A DNA stretch of 64,000 nt. Origin: CAIZQW01 sp037133395 (lineage in GTDB: Bacteria > Verrucomicrobiota > Kiritimatiellia > RFP12 > UBA1067). A program made the position numbers and the translations under genes. Positions 52,190 to 61,557 of the stretch are shown piece by piece. The first letter of the stretch is position 1, and the number at the start of each line of letters is the position of its first letter. The notes under the pieces were generated by a model that did not search any database, was not told the origin of the DNA, and was given only the letters and a program-made list of their open reading frames with translations. Location of the stretch: the NCBI GenBank assembly GCA_037133395.1, contig JBAXOG010000005.1, forward strand, positions 1-64,000, written 5' to 3'.

Positions 52190-54756
52190 AATCTTTACGA
52201 CACCACTCACGCGTCTGCGTCCTGATCTCGCTCACCGCTCTGCTGTTGGCTCCGCTGGCCGTCCATGCGGCAGACCCGGCATCGGCAAACGACCGCGCTA
52301 ATGTACTAACACGTAGAGTTGAGACAAAGGCCGAGCCGTTTGATCTGCGGGAGGTGCAGCTCCTGGAGGGACCCTTCAAGCATGCCCAGGATGTCACGCG
52401 CCAACTGCTTCTGAAGATGGACGTGGATCGGATGTTGTATCCGTTTCGCCGTGAGGCGAAACTCCCTTCGCCAGTGAAGGGGCCTGACGAGTTGAAATTT
52501 GATCACACGGGTCACGTGGCCGGCCACTATCTGTCCGCTTGCGCCATGATCATTCGCAACACGGGAGATGTTGAGCTCAAGAAGAAGGCCGATGGTGTGG
52601 TCGCTGTGCTTGCGGAATGCCAGGCAAAAATGGGTAACGGTTACCTCGGCGGCTTTCCTGAAAAATCCATTCTTCATCTTGAGGGGTTGATTAAAGATCC
52701 CCCGGTCAATGCAAATGTCCCCTGGTATTGTCTCCACAAGATCTATGCCGGCCTGCTCGACATGGCTGTGCTGGCCGAGAATCAGCAAGCATTTGATGTG
52801 TTGAAAAAAGCGATTGATTGGGTTGATAAAAATACCAACCAGCTCTCGGATGAGAAAATGCAGGGGATGTTGGGCACCGAACATGGTGCGATGAACGAGT
52901 TGCTGGCCAATCTCTATGCGGCGACAGGTGATGCAAAACACTTCCGCCTTGCGCAACGTTTTAATCACAAGAAGCTGCTCGATCCGTTTGTTAAGGGTGA
53001 AGATCCACTGGATGGGTATCACGCCAACACCCAGATACCCAAATTTGTCGGCGCGGCCAGGGAATATGAACTGGGTGGCGAAGTGGATCTTGGAACCGCA
53101 GCAGTCCATTTCTGGAATGCTGTCATTGCGGACCGCACATACGTAACTGGGGGCAACAGTTATTATGAGCTTTTCTCACCCAAGGGTTATTTGTCTCACT
53201 TCCTCGGGGAGAGGACCACCGAGAGCTGCAATGTTTACAACATGTTGAAATTGACGCGGACTCTTTTCTGTACGGATCCAAAAGCCGTTTATGCCGACTA
53301 CTATGAGCGGGCGTTGCTCAACCACATTTTATCCACGCGTGATCCCGAAACAGGAGGTCAACTCTATTATCAGCTCCTGCAAAGCGGCAACACCAAAGGG
53401 TTGCCCAACGGGTGGGTCACGGGGTGGCGCTTTATTTTCAACGAAGGGCCGAATGCCAAGCTTTATGGACACGAATCCCAGTGCTGTCAGGGCTCCGGCC
53501 TGGAAAGCAACGCGAAGTATGCTGACAGCATTTATTTTCACAACGGAGTGAAGGAACTGTATGTCAACCTGTTCATTCCATCAGTCCTGAATTGGAAAAG
53601 TAACGGGCTGACCCTACGGCAGGAAACCAAATATCCGGAGCAAGGATCGACCAAGCTGCTCTTTGCCTGTCAAAAGCCCGTGTCGTTGAACGTGAAGATC
53701 CGCCATCCGGGGTGGGCGACGAAAGGGTTTGAGATCCTGATTAACGGGAAGAAACAGGAAATCACAAGCACCCCGGGCAGCACTGTGCAGATTGAGCGGA
53801 CGTGGGCGGACGGGGATCGTGTGGACGTGATGATGCCCATGAGTTTGCGCATGGAAGGGTTCAAGGACGACCCTAGGCGCATTGCGCTCATGTATGGTCC
53901 GATGGTCATGGCTGGTGTCACCGAACAGGGCAACCCCTTCTCGGTGATTGAATCTAAGGACGATAGCTTTCTTGAGACGCTCAAACCCATCGACGGCAAG
54001 CCGCTGCACTTTGAGGGGCCGGCCAGCATTTTTCGTACATCACCCCTCTGCGTATCCGACAAGCCCGTCGTCTTCCGTCCGCTCTATTCGAATTTCACTG
54101 AGCCCTATGCGATATTCTGGGACATCGTGACGCCGGCCAGTTTTGAAAAAATGGCTACGCAAGTCCGCGCCGAAATTAAGCTCCAGAAAGAATGCGAAAC
54201 GCGCACCGTGGATATGGTCCAATGTGGACGCGGCAAGGAGATGTTCACGTTCCAAACGATGTTGCTCGCCAACAAGGACTGGATGGTTCGATCCATGCCA
54301 CAGATCAGCGAAGGGAAACACGGGCTCAAGACCCCGGAAGTCCCTGTCAAATCGCCCAAAGGTCGTTCCTCCAGCTATGTCCAGTTCCTCGCACACAAGA
54401 TGTTCTTCAACCTTCCCGGACACTTCCGTTCACTGGAGGCCGGGGATTGGTGCTCGTATCAGATGCAGGTGCTTCCTCAACAAGAACAGCAACTGGATGT
54501 GCGCCTTTGGAAAGCACCCTTGCGCGACCTCGGAGCATGGGCACAGAAACAGGGGAAACTGGAGATCGTGGTCGAGGGCCGCGGGTTGACGACTTGTGAA
54601 GTCGAGCGCCTTCCCTGTGGGCAGTTTTCCACCCTTGCCTGCCCGCTTCCGCCTGATCTGTTGGGCGACAAGAAAAAAATCGAAGTGCTGCTGCGCGTCC
54701 CGGCCGATTCCTCGCCGGTCTATGGCATCTACGAATGCCGCATCCTGACGAAATAG
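52186..54756 (+). CDS. GH127-type beta-L-arabinofuranosidase, secreted
   Basis: 856-residue DUF1680/GH127 enzyme. ATG 52186 overlaps the upstream stop and starts a signal peptide ending PLAVHAA. Hallmarks: FDLREVQLLEGPFKHAQDVT, GHVAGHYLSACAM, and the zinc-cysteine site E346-S-C348 with C433-C434 (SQCCQGSG), corresponding in my recollection to E338, C340, C417 and C418 of HypBA1, where the equivalent of C433 is the nucleophile. A C-terminal beta-sandwich extension continues to the end. Members release beta-L-arabinofuranose and related sugars; the precise substrate is unknown. Confidence 0.87.
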   Translation: MKSLRHHSRVCVLISLTALLLAPLAVHAADPASANDRANVLTRRVETKAEPFDLREVQLLEGPFKHAQDVTRQLLLKMDVDRMLYPFRREAKLPSPVKGPDELKFDHTGHVAGHYLSACAMIIRNTGDVELKKKADGVVAVLAECQAKMGNGYLGGFPEKSILHLEGLIKDPPVNANVPWYCLHKIYAGLLDMAVLAENQQAFDVLKKAIDWVDKNTNQLSDEKMQGMLGTEHGAMNELLANLYAATGDAKHFRLAQRFNHKKLLDPFVKGEDPLDGYHANTQIPKFVGAAREYELGGEVDLGTAAVHFWNAVIADRTYVTGGNSYYELFSPKGYLSHFLGERTTESCNVYNMLKLTRTLFCTDPKAVYADYYERALLNHILSTRDPETGGQLYYQLLQSGNTKGLPNGWVTGWRFIFNEGPNAKLYGHESQCCQGSGLESNAKYADSIYFHNGVKELYVNLFIPSVLNWKSNGLTLRQETKYPEQGSTKLLFACQKPVSLNVKIRHPGWATKGFEILINGKKQEITSTPGSTVQIERTWADGDRVDVMMPMSLRMEGFKDDPRRIALMYGPMVMAGVTEQGNPFSVIESKDDSFLETLKPIDGKPLHFEGPASIFRTSPLCVSDKPVVFRPLYSNFTEPYAIFWDIVTPASFEKMATQVRAEIKLQKECETRTVDMVQCGRGKEMFTFQTMLLANKDWMVRSMPQISEGKHGLKTPEVPVKSPKGRSSSYVQFLAHKMFFNLPGHFRSLEAGDWCSYQMQVLPQQEQQLDVRLWKAPLRDLGAWAQKQGKLEIVVEGRGLTTCEVERLPCGQFSTLACPLPPDLLGDKKKIEVLLRVPADSSPVYGIYECRILTK

Positions 54757-54808
54757 GTAACAACGTTGAAAAGCGCGAATCGTATAAATGAAAAATAGGG
54801 AATGACTC

Positions 54809-57229
54809 ATGAGAAAAACAAATAGAATTAGTAGAATGACCGGACGTGCGTTATCTGTTTTTTGTCTTTTTGGTTTGGGCGCGGTCGCTGAAAACGCTCC
54901 GTCCGCTTTCCTTATGCCGAGCCGCATGACCTCTGTCCCGGCGGGACAGGTTCATGAGTTGGGCGGCTTTATCGGGGAGCGATATCGACTCAACACCGAA
55001 GCGCGCCTGCTCGGGGACCTCGGCTTTGAATACGAGAAGTTTTTGCGCATGGTCGAAGAGAAGAAGACCGCGCAATGGTGTTTTGTCGGCGAGCATCCGG
55101 GTAAGTGGCTGGAGGCGGCCATCTGGTCATCACAGGCCACGGGCAATGCCGCGCTGCGTGCCAAGGCCGAGGAGACATTGCGCCGCATGATCGCGGCACA
55201 GGAACCCGACGGATATCTGGGTATCATGGCGACCTCGCTGCGCACGCCGGCGCAGCCGTTGCGCGGCATGGATCCCTACGAGCAGTATTTCACATTGCAC
55301 GCGCTGATCACCGCGTACGAGGCCTGGGGTAGCAAGCCGGCATTGGAAGCGGCCAAGAAACTCGCGGACTATTACGTCAACACCGTCGGACCGGGGAAAG
55401 TCGAGTTCTGGCCCAAGCATGAGGATCGATCCAATGGCTGCGGAACGATCGCCGGTCATGCGGCTCACCAGTGTCTTGAAGGGACGCTCTTCATTGATCC
55501 GATGATGCGGCTCTACCAGGCCACGGGCGAGAAGCGGTATCTGGAGTGGACTCAATGGGTGGTTGCCAACATCAACCGCTGGGGTAAGATGAATGATCCC
55601 AAGCTCAACGTGTTCGACGATCTCGACCTCGTGGCTGACGGCAAGAAGACCATTGGCGCGGTGAAGGGCTGGTCCCACAGCCACACGTGGCACATGAATT
55701 TTTTGGGGATGCTCAGGCTTTATCAAGCGACCGGCGATGCTACGCTGTTGCGCAAAGTCGAAGGCGCCATGCGGGATATCATGAGCCGGCAGGTTTTTGC
55801 GACAGGCGCGGTGAGTGTGCATGAGTGTTACCAAACGGATCAACTCCTGCCAAACGGTTCGGCGGTTGCAGAAACCTGCGCCAGCATGTCGTGGCTGGAG
55901 CTTAATCAATACCTGCTCGAAATGACGGCTAACCCAGTTTATGCGGATACGATCGAAAAGGTGATGTTTAATCATCTGCCTGCGGCACAGGCGAGTGATG
56001 GAGGAGGCTTCGGTTATCACACCGCACTCGTGGGAACCAAGGTACGCCAGATGGGCGGACAAACGTGCTGTCAAGGCAGTGGTCATCGTGCGACCGCTGA
56101 GTTGGTACGTTTCTTCTATGCCACGGACAAGGAGGGTCTCTATGTCAATCAGTTCGTTCCTTCAACAGTCCGTCTTAAATTAGCGACGGGCACGGGGGTG
56201 ACGCTCAAGCAGGCGACAGGGTATCCGAACGATGAAACGATCCGGATCGACGTGACACCCGAAAAAGCCGAGCGCTTTGCACTGCGCGTTCGACTGCCGA
56301 GTTGGTGTGAAAAACCGGTTTTGACGGTCAACGGCAAGCCGGTGTCTGATCTGAAACCCGGTTCCTATTGCGCGCTGAAACGAGAATGGAAGGCGGGCGA
56401 CGTGGTGGAACTTCGTTTACCGATGACCCCGTACTGGCTGAAGGGCGAGTATAACAACAGCGGGTTGGTCTGTTTGAAACGCGGACCGCTGGTCTACATG
56501 GTTGATGGGATCTGGGTTGAGGGTGGGCTGCGGGACTTGCGGTCGATGGAAGCCGTTGCCGTCGATATCTGTGCGGCACCTGTTGTGGAAGCGCTTCCTG
56601 CGGGGTTTATGGGGCCGGCCTTGGCCGTACCTGTCCGGATCGTGGACCAACCGGCCAAGGTTGTGAAGATGGTGCCTTTTGCCAATGCCGGTCGCTGGTA
56701 TATTGACGAGGCCGACAAGGAAAAACGTCCGGATCGGAATTTGTATGGCGCATGGTTGGCTCCTGTTGGCAGTGAACGTAACGCCGCGGCAGTCAGCTTA
56801 GAGGTGGCACGCCGCGTAGAACTTCCGAACGTCATTGATCGGACGGGGCCTTCGTTCAAAGATGAGGCGCACAACCCGCAGAACGGTAAGGAAAAGCCAT
56901 CGGGGTGGTCGCATCTCGGGTATCGGACCCGGCACAGCGGCGACTGGTTCAGTTGGGATCTGAAGGTCCTGCCTGATGTGCCCATCACCCTGCGCGTGGG
57001 TTGCTCCGGCGGTGAGTTCGGTATTAAAAAGTTTTCGTTTGATGTGCTGGTGGACGGGCAGAAGGTCGGAGAGATGAAGGTTCCAGCACCGGAAGGTCGC
57101 GTAGATGGCGTCTTTGCTTTGCCTGCGGAACTCACAAAGGGCAAGGACAAGGTCACGGTGCGCTTCCAAGCCCACCCGGGTAAACAGGCTGGACGTGTCT
57201 TCGATCTCCTCACCATCAAAGGGAAATAA
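54809..57229 (+). CDS. Second GH127/DUF1680-type glycosidase, secreted
   Basis: 806-residue paralogue of the preceding enzyme, only distantly similar. Signal peptide to about residue 28 (LSVFCLFGLGAVAE). Alpha/alpha barrel with KWLEAAIWSSQATGN, QEPDGYLG, and the site E355-T-C357 plus C420-C421 (GQTCCQGSGH), so the zinc/cysteine machinery is retained. The C-terminal beta domains include a jelly-roll of DUF4986/YicI type (about 680-806). It is 52 bp after the first GH127 gene and likely in the same operon. Different subfamily, hence possibly a different linkage. Confidence 0.85.
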   Translation: MRKTNRISRMTGRALSVFCLFGLGAVAENAPSAFLMPSRMTSVPAGQVHELGGFIGERYRLNTEARLLGDLGFEYEKFLRMVEEKKTAQWCFVGEHPGKWLEAAIWSSQATGNAALRAKAEETLRRMIAAQEPDGYLGIMATSLRTPAQPLRGMDPYEQYFTLHALITAYEAWGSKPALEAAKKLADYYVNTVGPGKVEFWPKHEDRSNGCGTIAGHAAHQCLEGTLFIDPMMRLYQATGEKRYLEWTQWVVANINRWGKMNDPKLNVFDDLDLVADGKKTIGAVKGWSHSHTWHMNFLGMLRLYQATGDATLLRKVEGAMRDIMSRQVFATGAVSVHECYQTDQLLPNGSAVAETCASMSWLELNQYLLEMTANPVYADTIEKVMFNHLPAAQASDGGGFGYHTALVGTKVRQMGGQTCCQGSGHRATAELVRFFYATDKEGLYVNQFVPSTVRLKLATGTGVTLKQATGYPNDETIRIDVTPEKAERFALRVRLPSWCEKPVLTVNGKPVSDLKPGSYCALKREWKAGDVVELRLPMTPYWLKGEYNNSGLVCLKRGPLVYMVDGIWVEGGLRDLRSMEAVAVDICAAPVVEALPAGFMGPALAVPVRIVDQPAKVVKMVPFANAGRWYIDEADKEKRPDRNLYGAWLAPVGSERNAAAVSLEVARRVELPNVIDRTGPSFKDEAHNPQNGKEKPSGWSHLGYRTRHSGDWFSWDLKVLPDVPITLRVGCSGGEFGIKKFSFDVLVDGQKVGEMKVPAPEGRVDGVFALPAELTKGKDKVTVRFQAHPGKQAGRVFDLLTIKGK

Positions 57230-57230
57230 C

Positions 57231-57320
57231 GAAAGATCGGTGCCTTTTTGCAAGTGAAGGCATGAAAGATCGATGCCTTTTTGCAGTTTAAATAGTAAAA
57301 GATCGGTTGCTTTTTGCAGT
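57231..57320. repeat. Three tandem ~33-bp repeats upstream of the AAA/DUF4143 gene
   Basis: The units begin at 57231, 57264 and 57297 (period 33). Each reads (G/A)AAAGATCG(G/A)T followed by GCCTTTTTGCA or TGCTTTTTGCA. The TGC...TTTTTGCA core is partly self-complementary. There are too few units and no fixed spacers for CRISPR. The position between a glycosidase gene and an ATPase gene suggests a binding array for the ATPase module or an iteron-like control site. Confidence 0.75.
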
Positions 57321-57375
57321 TTTATGTGTTACGGTGATGGTGTTTTAGCAAACCAAAATCCGTACAGGGGAGTTT

Positions 57376-58695
57376 ATGAAAAGGGTTGTAACACAAAGAC
57401 TTAAGGCGTGGAAAGAAGGGCTAAACCGTAAGCCACTTGTTCTCAGCGGAGCACGACAGGTCGGGAAGACCTGGTTGATGAAGGCGTTTGGGAAAGAAGC
57501 GTTCACGAATGTTGCCTATATCAACTTTGATGGAAATCCACGGATGCAACAGTTGTTTTCCTTGGATTACAGCATTCCGCGTCTGTTGAGTGGCCTGCAG
57601 GCGGAGTCCGCTACCGTGATCGAGCCCGGCAAAACGCTGATCATTTTTGATGAGATCCAAACGAATCCCGCAGCCTTGACATCGCTCAAATATTTTTGCG
57701 AGGAGGCGCCTGACTATGCGATCATTGCGGCTGGTTCCTTGCTTGGGGTCTCTCTTCAACAGGGGACGGGTTTTCCTGTTGGAAAGGTGGATACGCTCGA
57801 CCTTTGCCCGATGAGTTTCACCGAGTTTCTTGAGGCGCTTGGAGAAACCCAGCTTGTCGAGATGCTGAACAGCCGGGATTGGGCACTCATCTCCGCGTTC
57901 AAGAGCAAATATATCGATTGGCTCCGCAATTACTATTTTGTGGGTGGCATGCCTGAAGCCGTTGCCATATTCAGGGAGCGGCGGTCATACAAAGAGGTAC
58001 GGCTTATGCAACAGCGTCTTCTCCGGGACTACGAAAGGGACTTTGCAAAACACGCTCCAAAGGAAATGGTTCCTCGTTTAAGCATGTTGTGGAACTCTAT
58101 TCCAGCACAACTTGCGAAGGAGAACAAGAAATTCTTCTATGGCATGGTTCGGGTCAGCGCACGCGCTAAAGATTTTAAGACCGCCCTGCAATGGCTGATT
58201 GGGGCGGGGTTAATTTCTAAGGTCGACCATGTATCGAAACCGAACATCCCGCTTTCTGCTTATGCCGAATCCTCTTTTAAACTCTTTACGCTGGATGTCG
58301 GATTGCTCACGGCTCAATGCCGGTTGGACGTAAAGACCTTACTTGAAGGGAATGCGATTTTTACGGAATTCAAAGGCGCGTTGACCGAACAGTATGTGCA
58401 GCAGCAACTGAGGGCTGAGTGTGACATCCTTCCGAACTACTGGTCGGCATCCAGTGGAAATGCAGAGGTCGATTTTCTCTTTCAGGAAGGGAACGATATT
58501 TTTCCTGTTGAAGTCAAAGCCGAAGAAAACCTTCGGGCGAAGAGCCTGAAAATATATGTCCAGAACTTCTCGCCAAAAACGGCTTTTCGTACCTCCATGT
58601 CGGATTATCGTAAAGAAGCATGGCTCGTCAATCTCCCGCTTTATGCCATCGGACAGATTCAAAAAGAGTGCGAAGGGAAAATAAATGAAGGATAA
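57376..58695 (+). CDS. AAA-family ATPase with DUF4143 domain
   Basis: 439-residue protein. Walker A G25-ARQVGK-T32, Walker B L88-IIFDE-93, sensor region AAGSLLGVSL, then a DUF4143 C-terminal domain ending in a PD-(D/E)XK-like core (AEVDFLFQ and VEVKA). Such proteins are common accessory genes of unknown function, sometimes suspected in defence or as toxin-antitoxin-like elements. It interrupts a run of glycosidases and overlaps the start of the GH43 gene by 11 bp, so it may have inserted with read-through. Immediately upstream lie three tandem repeats. Confidence 0.88.
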   Translation: MKRVVTQRLKAWKEGLNRKPLVLSGARQVGKTWLMKAFGKEAFTNVAYINFDGNPRMQQLFSLDYSIPRLLSGLQAESATVIEPGKTLIIFDEIQTNPAALTSLKYFCEEAPDYAIIAAGSLLGVSLQQGTGFPVGKVDTLDLCPMSFTEFLEALGETQLVEMLNSRDWALISAFKSKYIDWLRNYYFVGGMPEAVAIFRERRSYKEVRLMQQRLLRDYERDFAKHAPKEMVPRLSMLWNSIPAQLAKENKKFFYGMVRVSARAKDFKTALQWLIGAGLISKVDHVSKPNIPLSAYAESSFKLFTLDVGLLTAQCRLDVKTLLEGNAIFTEFKGALTEQYVQQQLRAECDILPNYWSASSGNAEVDFLFQEGNDIFPVEVKAEENLRAKSLKIYVQNFSPKTAFRTSMSDYRKEAWLVNLPLYAIGQIQKECEGKINEG

Positions 58696-60160
58696 AAGAA
58701 TGACTAAGAAATATCGGGTGATAGCACTTGTGATGGTTGCGGGATTTTTGGCTAACGCTGAAACGGCTGTTCATGGCAGGAGGTCCCAGTTTGCAGTACC
58801 CGTACTGACGGGCGACTATGCTGATCCGTCGATTGTGAAGGTCGAGGGGACGTATTATATGACGCATAGTTCGTTTCGGTATGCGCCGGGGCTGCTGATT
58901 TGGAAATCAACGGATCTGCTGAACTGGACGCCGGTGACGTACGCGCTTCAGCAGTATCATGGCGATGTGTGGGCGCCCGATCTAGTTCATCACAACGGAA
59001 AATTTTATATTTACTACCCCAATAATTTCGGGAAGTTTGTGGTCATGGCGGACACGATTGAAGGGCCGTGGAGCAAGCCCGTAAAGATCGAATGCCATGG
59101 TATTGATCCGGGACATGTGGTCGGTCCGGATGGCAAACGTTATCTGCATACCTCCGATGGATATGTGATGCCGTTGACGGACGACGGCCTTGCGTCGGCA
59201 GGCAAGCAGGAAAAGGTCTATGACGGATGGAAATATCCAGAAGCATGGAGCACTGAGAATTTTTGCTTGGAATCTCCGAAACTGATTTTCAAAGACGGCA
59301 CATATCACCTCTTCTGCGCGCAGGGCGGGACGGCCGGGCCGTCCACGAGCCACATGGTAGTCCATGCGCGGTCAAAGACGCCCACAGGGCCCTGGGAAAA
59401 CTCGCCCTATAATCCGTTGGTGCGCACAACGAGCCGAGAAGAAAAATGGTGGTCCCAAGGGCATGGAACAGTATTTGAAGGCGACAAGGGATCGTGGTGG
59501 ATGGTGTATCACGCCTATAATCGCGATAACTTACCGCTGGGTCGGCATACTTTGTTGGCGCAAATGGAATGGACGTCGGATGGCTGGTTGAAATATGCGA
59601 GTAAGTCAGAGCCTGTCCGCACAGAAACACCTGTAGCCATCTCCGATGATTTCTCAAGCAAGACACTGGGGATGCACTGGCAATTTTGGGATGCTTATGA
59701 GCCAGAGCGTGTCACGCTTGAGAATGCATCGCTCACGCTGAAGGGCAAAGGTAAGGCTGCGGGCGAGTCCTCTCCCTTGTGTGTAATGGCACGGCAAAGC
59801 CGATATGAAGTGACTGTGGATGTTGAAATTGATGGGAATGCACAGGCCGGACTCCTGTTGTTTTATAACGCGAAACAATACGTGGGTGTTGCCATTGACG
59901 GCAAAAAAGTCCTTGCCGGCGAACACGGGGAGTTGCGTGTTCTGCGCGAGCCCGCAGAACGGCGTATGCGCTTGAAGATCGTCAACGACTTCAACGATGT
60001 GACCTTCTTTGTGAACGGCAAGAAAGTCTACAACGGAATCTATGTCGGCGGTTACTCAACGCACACCTTTGGTGGATTCCTTGCGTTACGTCCTGCGATT
60101 TATTGTTCAGGGGAAGGCCGCGCCATTTTCCGCGCGTTCAAGGTTGCGCCCTTAAAATAA
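58685..60160 (+). CDS. GH43-type glycosidase, secreted
   Basis: 491-residue five-bladed propeller enzyme of family 43. Two in-frame starts, ATG 58685 (AAGGG 6 nt before) and ATG 58700 (GAAGG 8 nt before), both give a signal peptide ending near LANAETA. Catalytic triad by position: base D47 (DYADPSI), pKa modulator D99 (VWAPDL) and acid E196 (CLESPKL). The C-terminal beta-sandwich (about 325-491; FSSKTLGMHWQFWD) is the usual second domain of beta-xylosidase-type members. Likely exo-acting on xylose- or arabinose-containing chains; specificity is not readable from sequence. Confidence 0.88.
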   Translation: MKDKRMTKKYRVIALVMVAGFLANAETAVHGRRSQFAVPVLTGDYADPSIVKVEGTYYMTHSSFRYAPGLLIWKSTDLLNWTPVTYALQQYHGDVWAPDLVHHNGKFYIYYPNNFGKFVVMADTIEGPWSKPVKIECHGIDPGHVVGPDGKRYLHTSDGYVMPLTDDGLASAGKQEKVYDGWKYPEAWSTENFCLESPKLIFKDGTYHLFCAQGGTAGPSTSHMVVHARSKTPTGPWENSPYNPLVRTTSREEKWWSQGHGTVFEGDKGSWWMVYHAYNRDNLPLGRHTLLAQMEWTSDGWLKYASKSEPVRTETPVAISDDFSSKTLGMHWQFWDAYEPERVTLENASLTLKGKGKAAGESSPLCVMARQSRYEVTVDVEIDGNAQAGLLLFYNAKQYVGVAIDGKKVLAGEHGELRVLREPAERRMRLKIVNDFNDVTFFVNGKKVYNGIYVGGYSTHTFGGFLALRPAIYCSGEGRAIFRAFKVAPLK

Positions 60161-60172
60161 AGAAACGGTGGA

Positions 60173-60340
60173 GCATCTGTGATTCATTGACCTGTTGACT
60201 GGGGCAGATAGGCTGGGCGAATAGGCGTCCCCGCCTGTTCTCTGATCCGGCAACTGCCGGAGCGGTTCCCGAACTAGCCATTTATCCCCGGCCACTGTAC
60301 AGGCGGGGACGCCTATACGCCCAGGGGTTGCAACAATTTG
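60173..60340. repeat. Nested palindromic element (MITE-like), copy 2
   Basis: The stem GGGCGAATAGGCGTCCCCGC (start of a 24-bp arm, 60215-60238) pairs with the arm at 60299-60322 with one mismatch. The centre holds TCCGGCAACTGCCGGA. The outer ends GCATCTGTGATTCATTGACC and GGTTGCAACAATTTG match those of copy 1 at 42587-42762. No gene is seen between 60161 and 60458 apart from this element. Confidence 0.8.
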
Positions 60341-60458
60341 TAATCATAACCGAAATGCACCTATTGGAATGTTTTTATCGTTTGATTTTTAAGCAAAGTA
60401 TATTATTATAATCATCGTTTTTTGTTGCATCAGTAAAATTACAAAAGGAGAATGAAGA

Positions 60459-61421
60459 ATGATATCACGTCGTCTGTTCATGAATACCACTGTGGCAGCG
60501 GTATGTGCGGTTAATTGTATGCTGAACACTCAGGCAGCCGATGAGTATGCCCTCACGCCGGAGTGGCAGGCGGCGATGGAGAAGATCGCCCCGAGTAAAG
60601 CTATGTGCGCTCCGAAAAAAGAGCGAACCGTACTGGTATTCTCTTTGATTACTGGATTTGATCATAAGGTAGCCCCCAAAACGGCTGCGATCGTGAAGAT
60701 GCTGGGAACCAAGACAGGCGCCTGGAAGGTTGTTGAGAGCAATGACATCGAACAATTCATGCCCGAAACCCTGAAAGCTTATGATGCGGTGGTTCTGAAC
60801 AACAACTGTCCCACTGGCAAAGATCGTGATATCTTTCGCGATGTCCTGATTAATCTGGTGGATAAATATGGAGCAAAATATAAAGAGCTACCCCTTGCTG
60901 AACGCGAGGCAAAGGCCAAGGCGCTTCTGATCTCCTTGTTAAACTATGTGGAAAATGGCGGGGGCCTGATTGCTCTGCACGGCGCAATCGCCAACTTCAA
61001 CAGCGATGAACGCTTCAGTGCGTTGCTGGGAGGCAGCTTTGATTTTCATCCGGCAGCACAGGAGGTCACACTGAATCCAGTTGATGCGAGTCATCCCTTG
61101 ACGAAATGCTTTGAAGGAAAATCGTTTATTCACAAGGATGAGCCTTATCTCTTTACCCGAGCTTATACAAAGATGAATTTTAAGCCTCTGCTTGAGATGG
61201 ATATGGCTAAGATTAAGACGGATAAGCGGCTTGCTAAATTGCCACCGATGAAACGGTATACCGCCTGGATTAAACGTCAGGGCAAAGGCCATGTTTTTTA
61301 CTGCTCTCCCTCGCATTTCCCGGCGAGCTATGATCAGCCGGCCCTGTTGCAGTTTCTGCTCGGCGGCATTCAGTACGCTCTGGGCGATCTCGATTGCGAC
61401 GACGCGCCTATCACGAAGTAA
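60459..61421 (+). CDS. ThuA-like (glutamine amidotransferase-fold) protein, probable Tat substrate
   Basis: 320-residue protein with a ThuA/trehalose-utilisation-type fold: RTVLVFSLITGFDHKVAPKT, AYDAVVLNNNC, NGGGLIALHGAIANF and a C-terminal GHVFYCSPSHFP. Start ATG 60459 has AAGGAG 9 nt upstream. The N terminus carries S-R-R-L-F-M, a twin-arginine motif, before a hydrophobic stretch ending LNTQAA, so export in folded form is likely. Related proteins act near sugar metabolism, but activity is not established. It lies 298 bp after GH43, separated by the palindromic element. Confidence 0.8.
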   Translation: MISRRLFMNTTVAAVCAVNCMLNTQAADEYALTPEWQAAMEKIAPSKAMCAPKKERTVLVFSLITGFDHKVAPKTAAIVKMLGTKTGAWKVVESNDIEQFMPETLKAYDAVVLNNNCPTGKDRDIFRDVLINLVDKYGAKYKELPLAEREAKAKALLISLLNYVENGGGLIALHGAIANFNSDERFSALLGGSFDFHPAAQEVTLNPVDASHPLTKCFEGKSFIHKDEPYLFTRAYTKMNFKPLLEMDMAKIKTDKRLAKLPPMKRYTAWIKRQGKGHVFYCSPSHFPASYDQPALLQFLLGGIQYALGDLDCDDAPITK

Positions 61422-61493
61422 TGAGTCACCGAGCATCCATGAAGAGAAAGCGTGACCTTGTGAGCTGAGGGCCTTAACATGGTTTTTTCGTCC

Positions 61494-61522
61494 TTGTAAT
61501 CCCCTTACTGCTGTCGTATACT
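61494..61522 (+). promoter_or_regulatory. Putative promoter of bamA
   Basis: TTGTAA (61494-61499), 17-bp spacer, TATACT (61517-61522), about 36 bp upstream of the chosen ATG. The boxes resemble those before surface protein 3 (TTGTAA / TATAAT) but without the TTACGTAA site. Confidence 0.55.
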
Positions 61523-61557
61523 TCTTGAAATCTATTCTAAAAAAAGGGTTTGCATCT

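Noticed and set aside
57231..57320. CRISPR array
   Set aside because: Only three units with no separate unique spacers of constant length, and no cas genes nearby.
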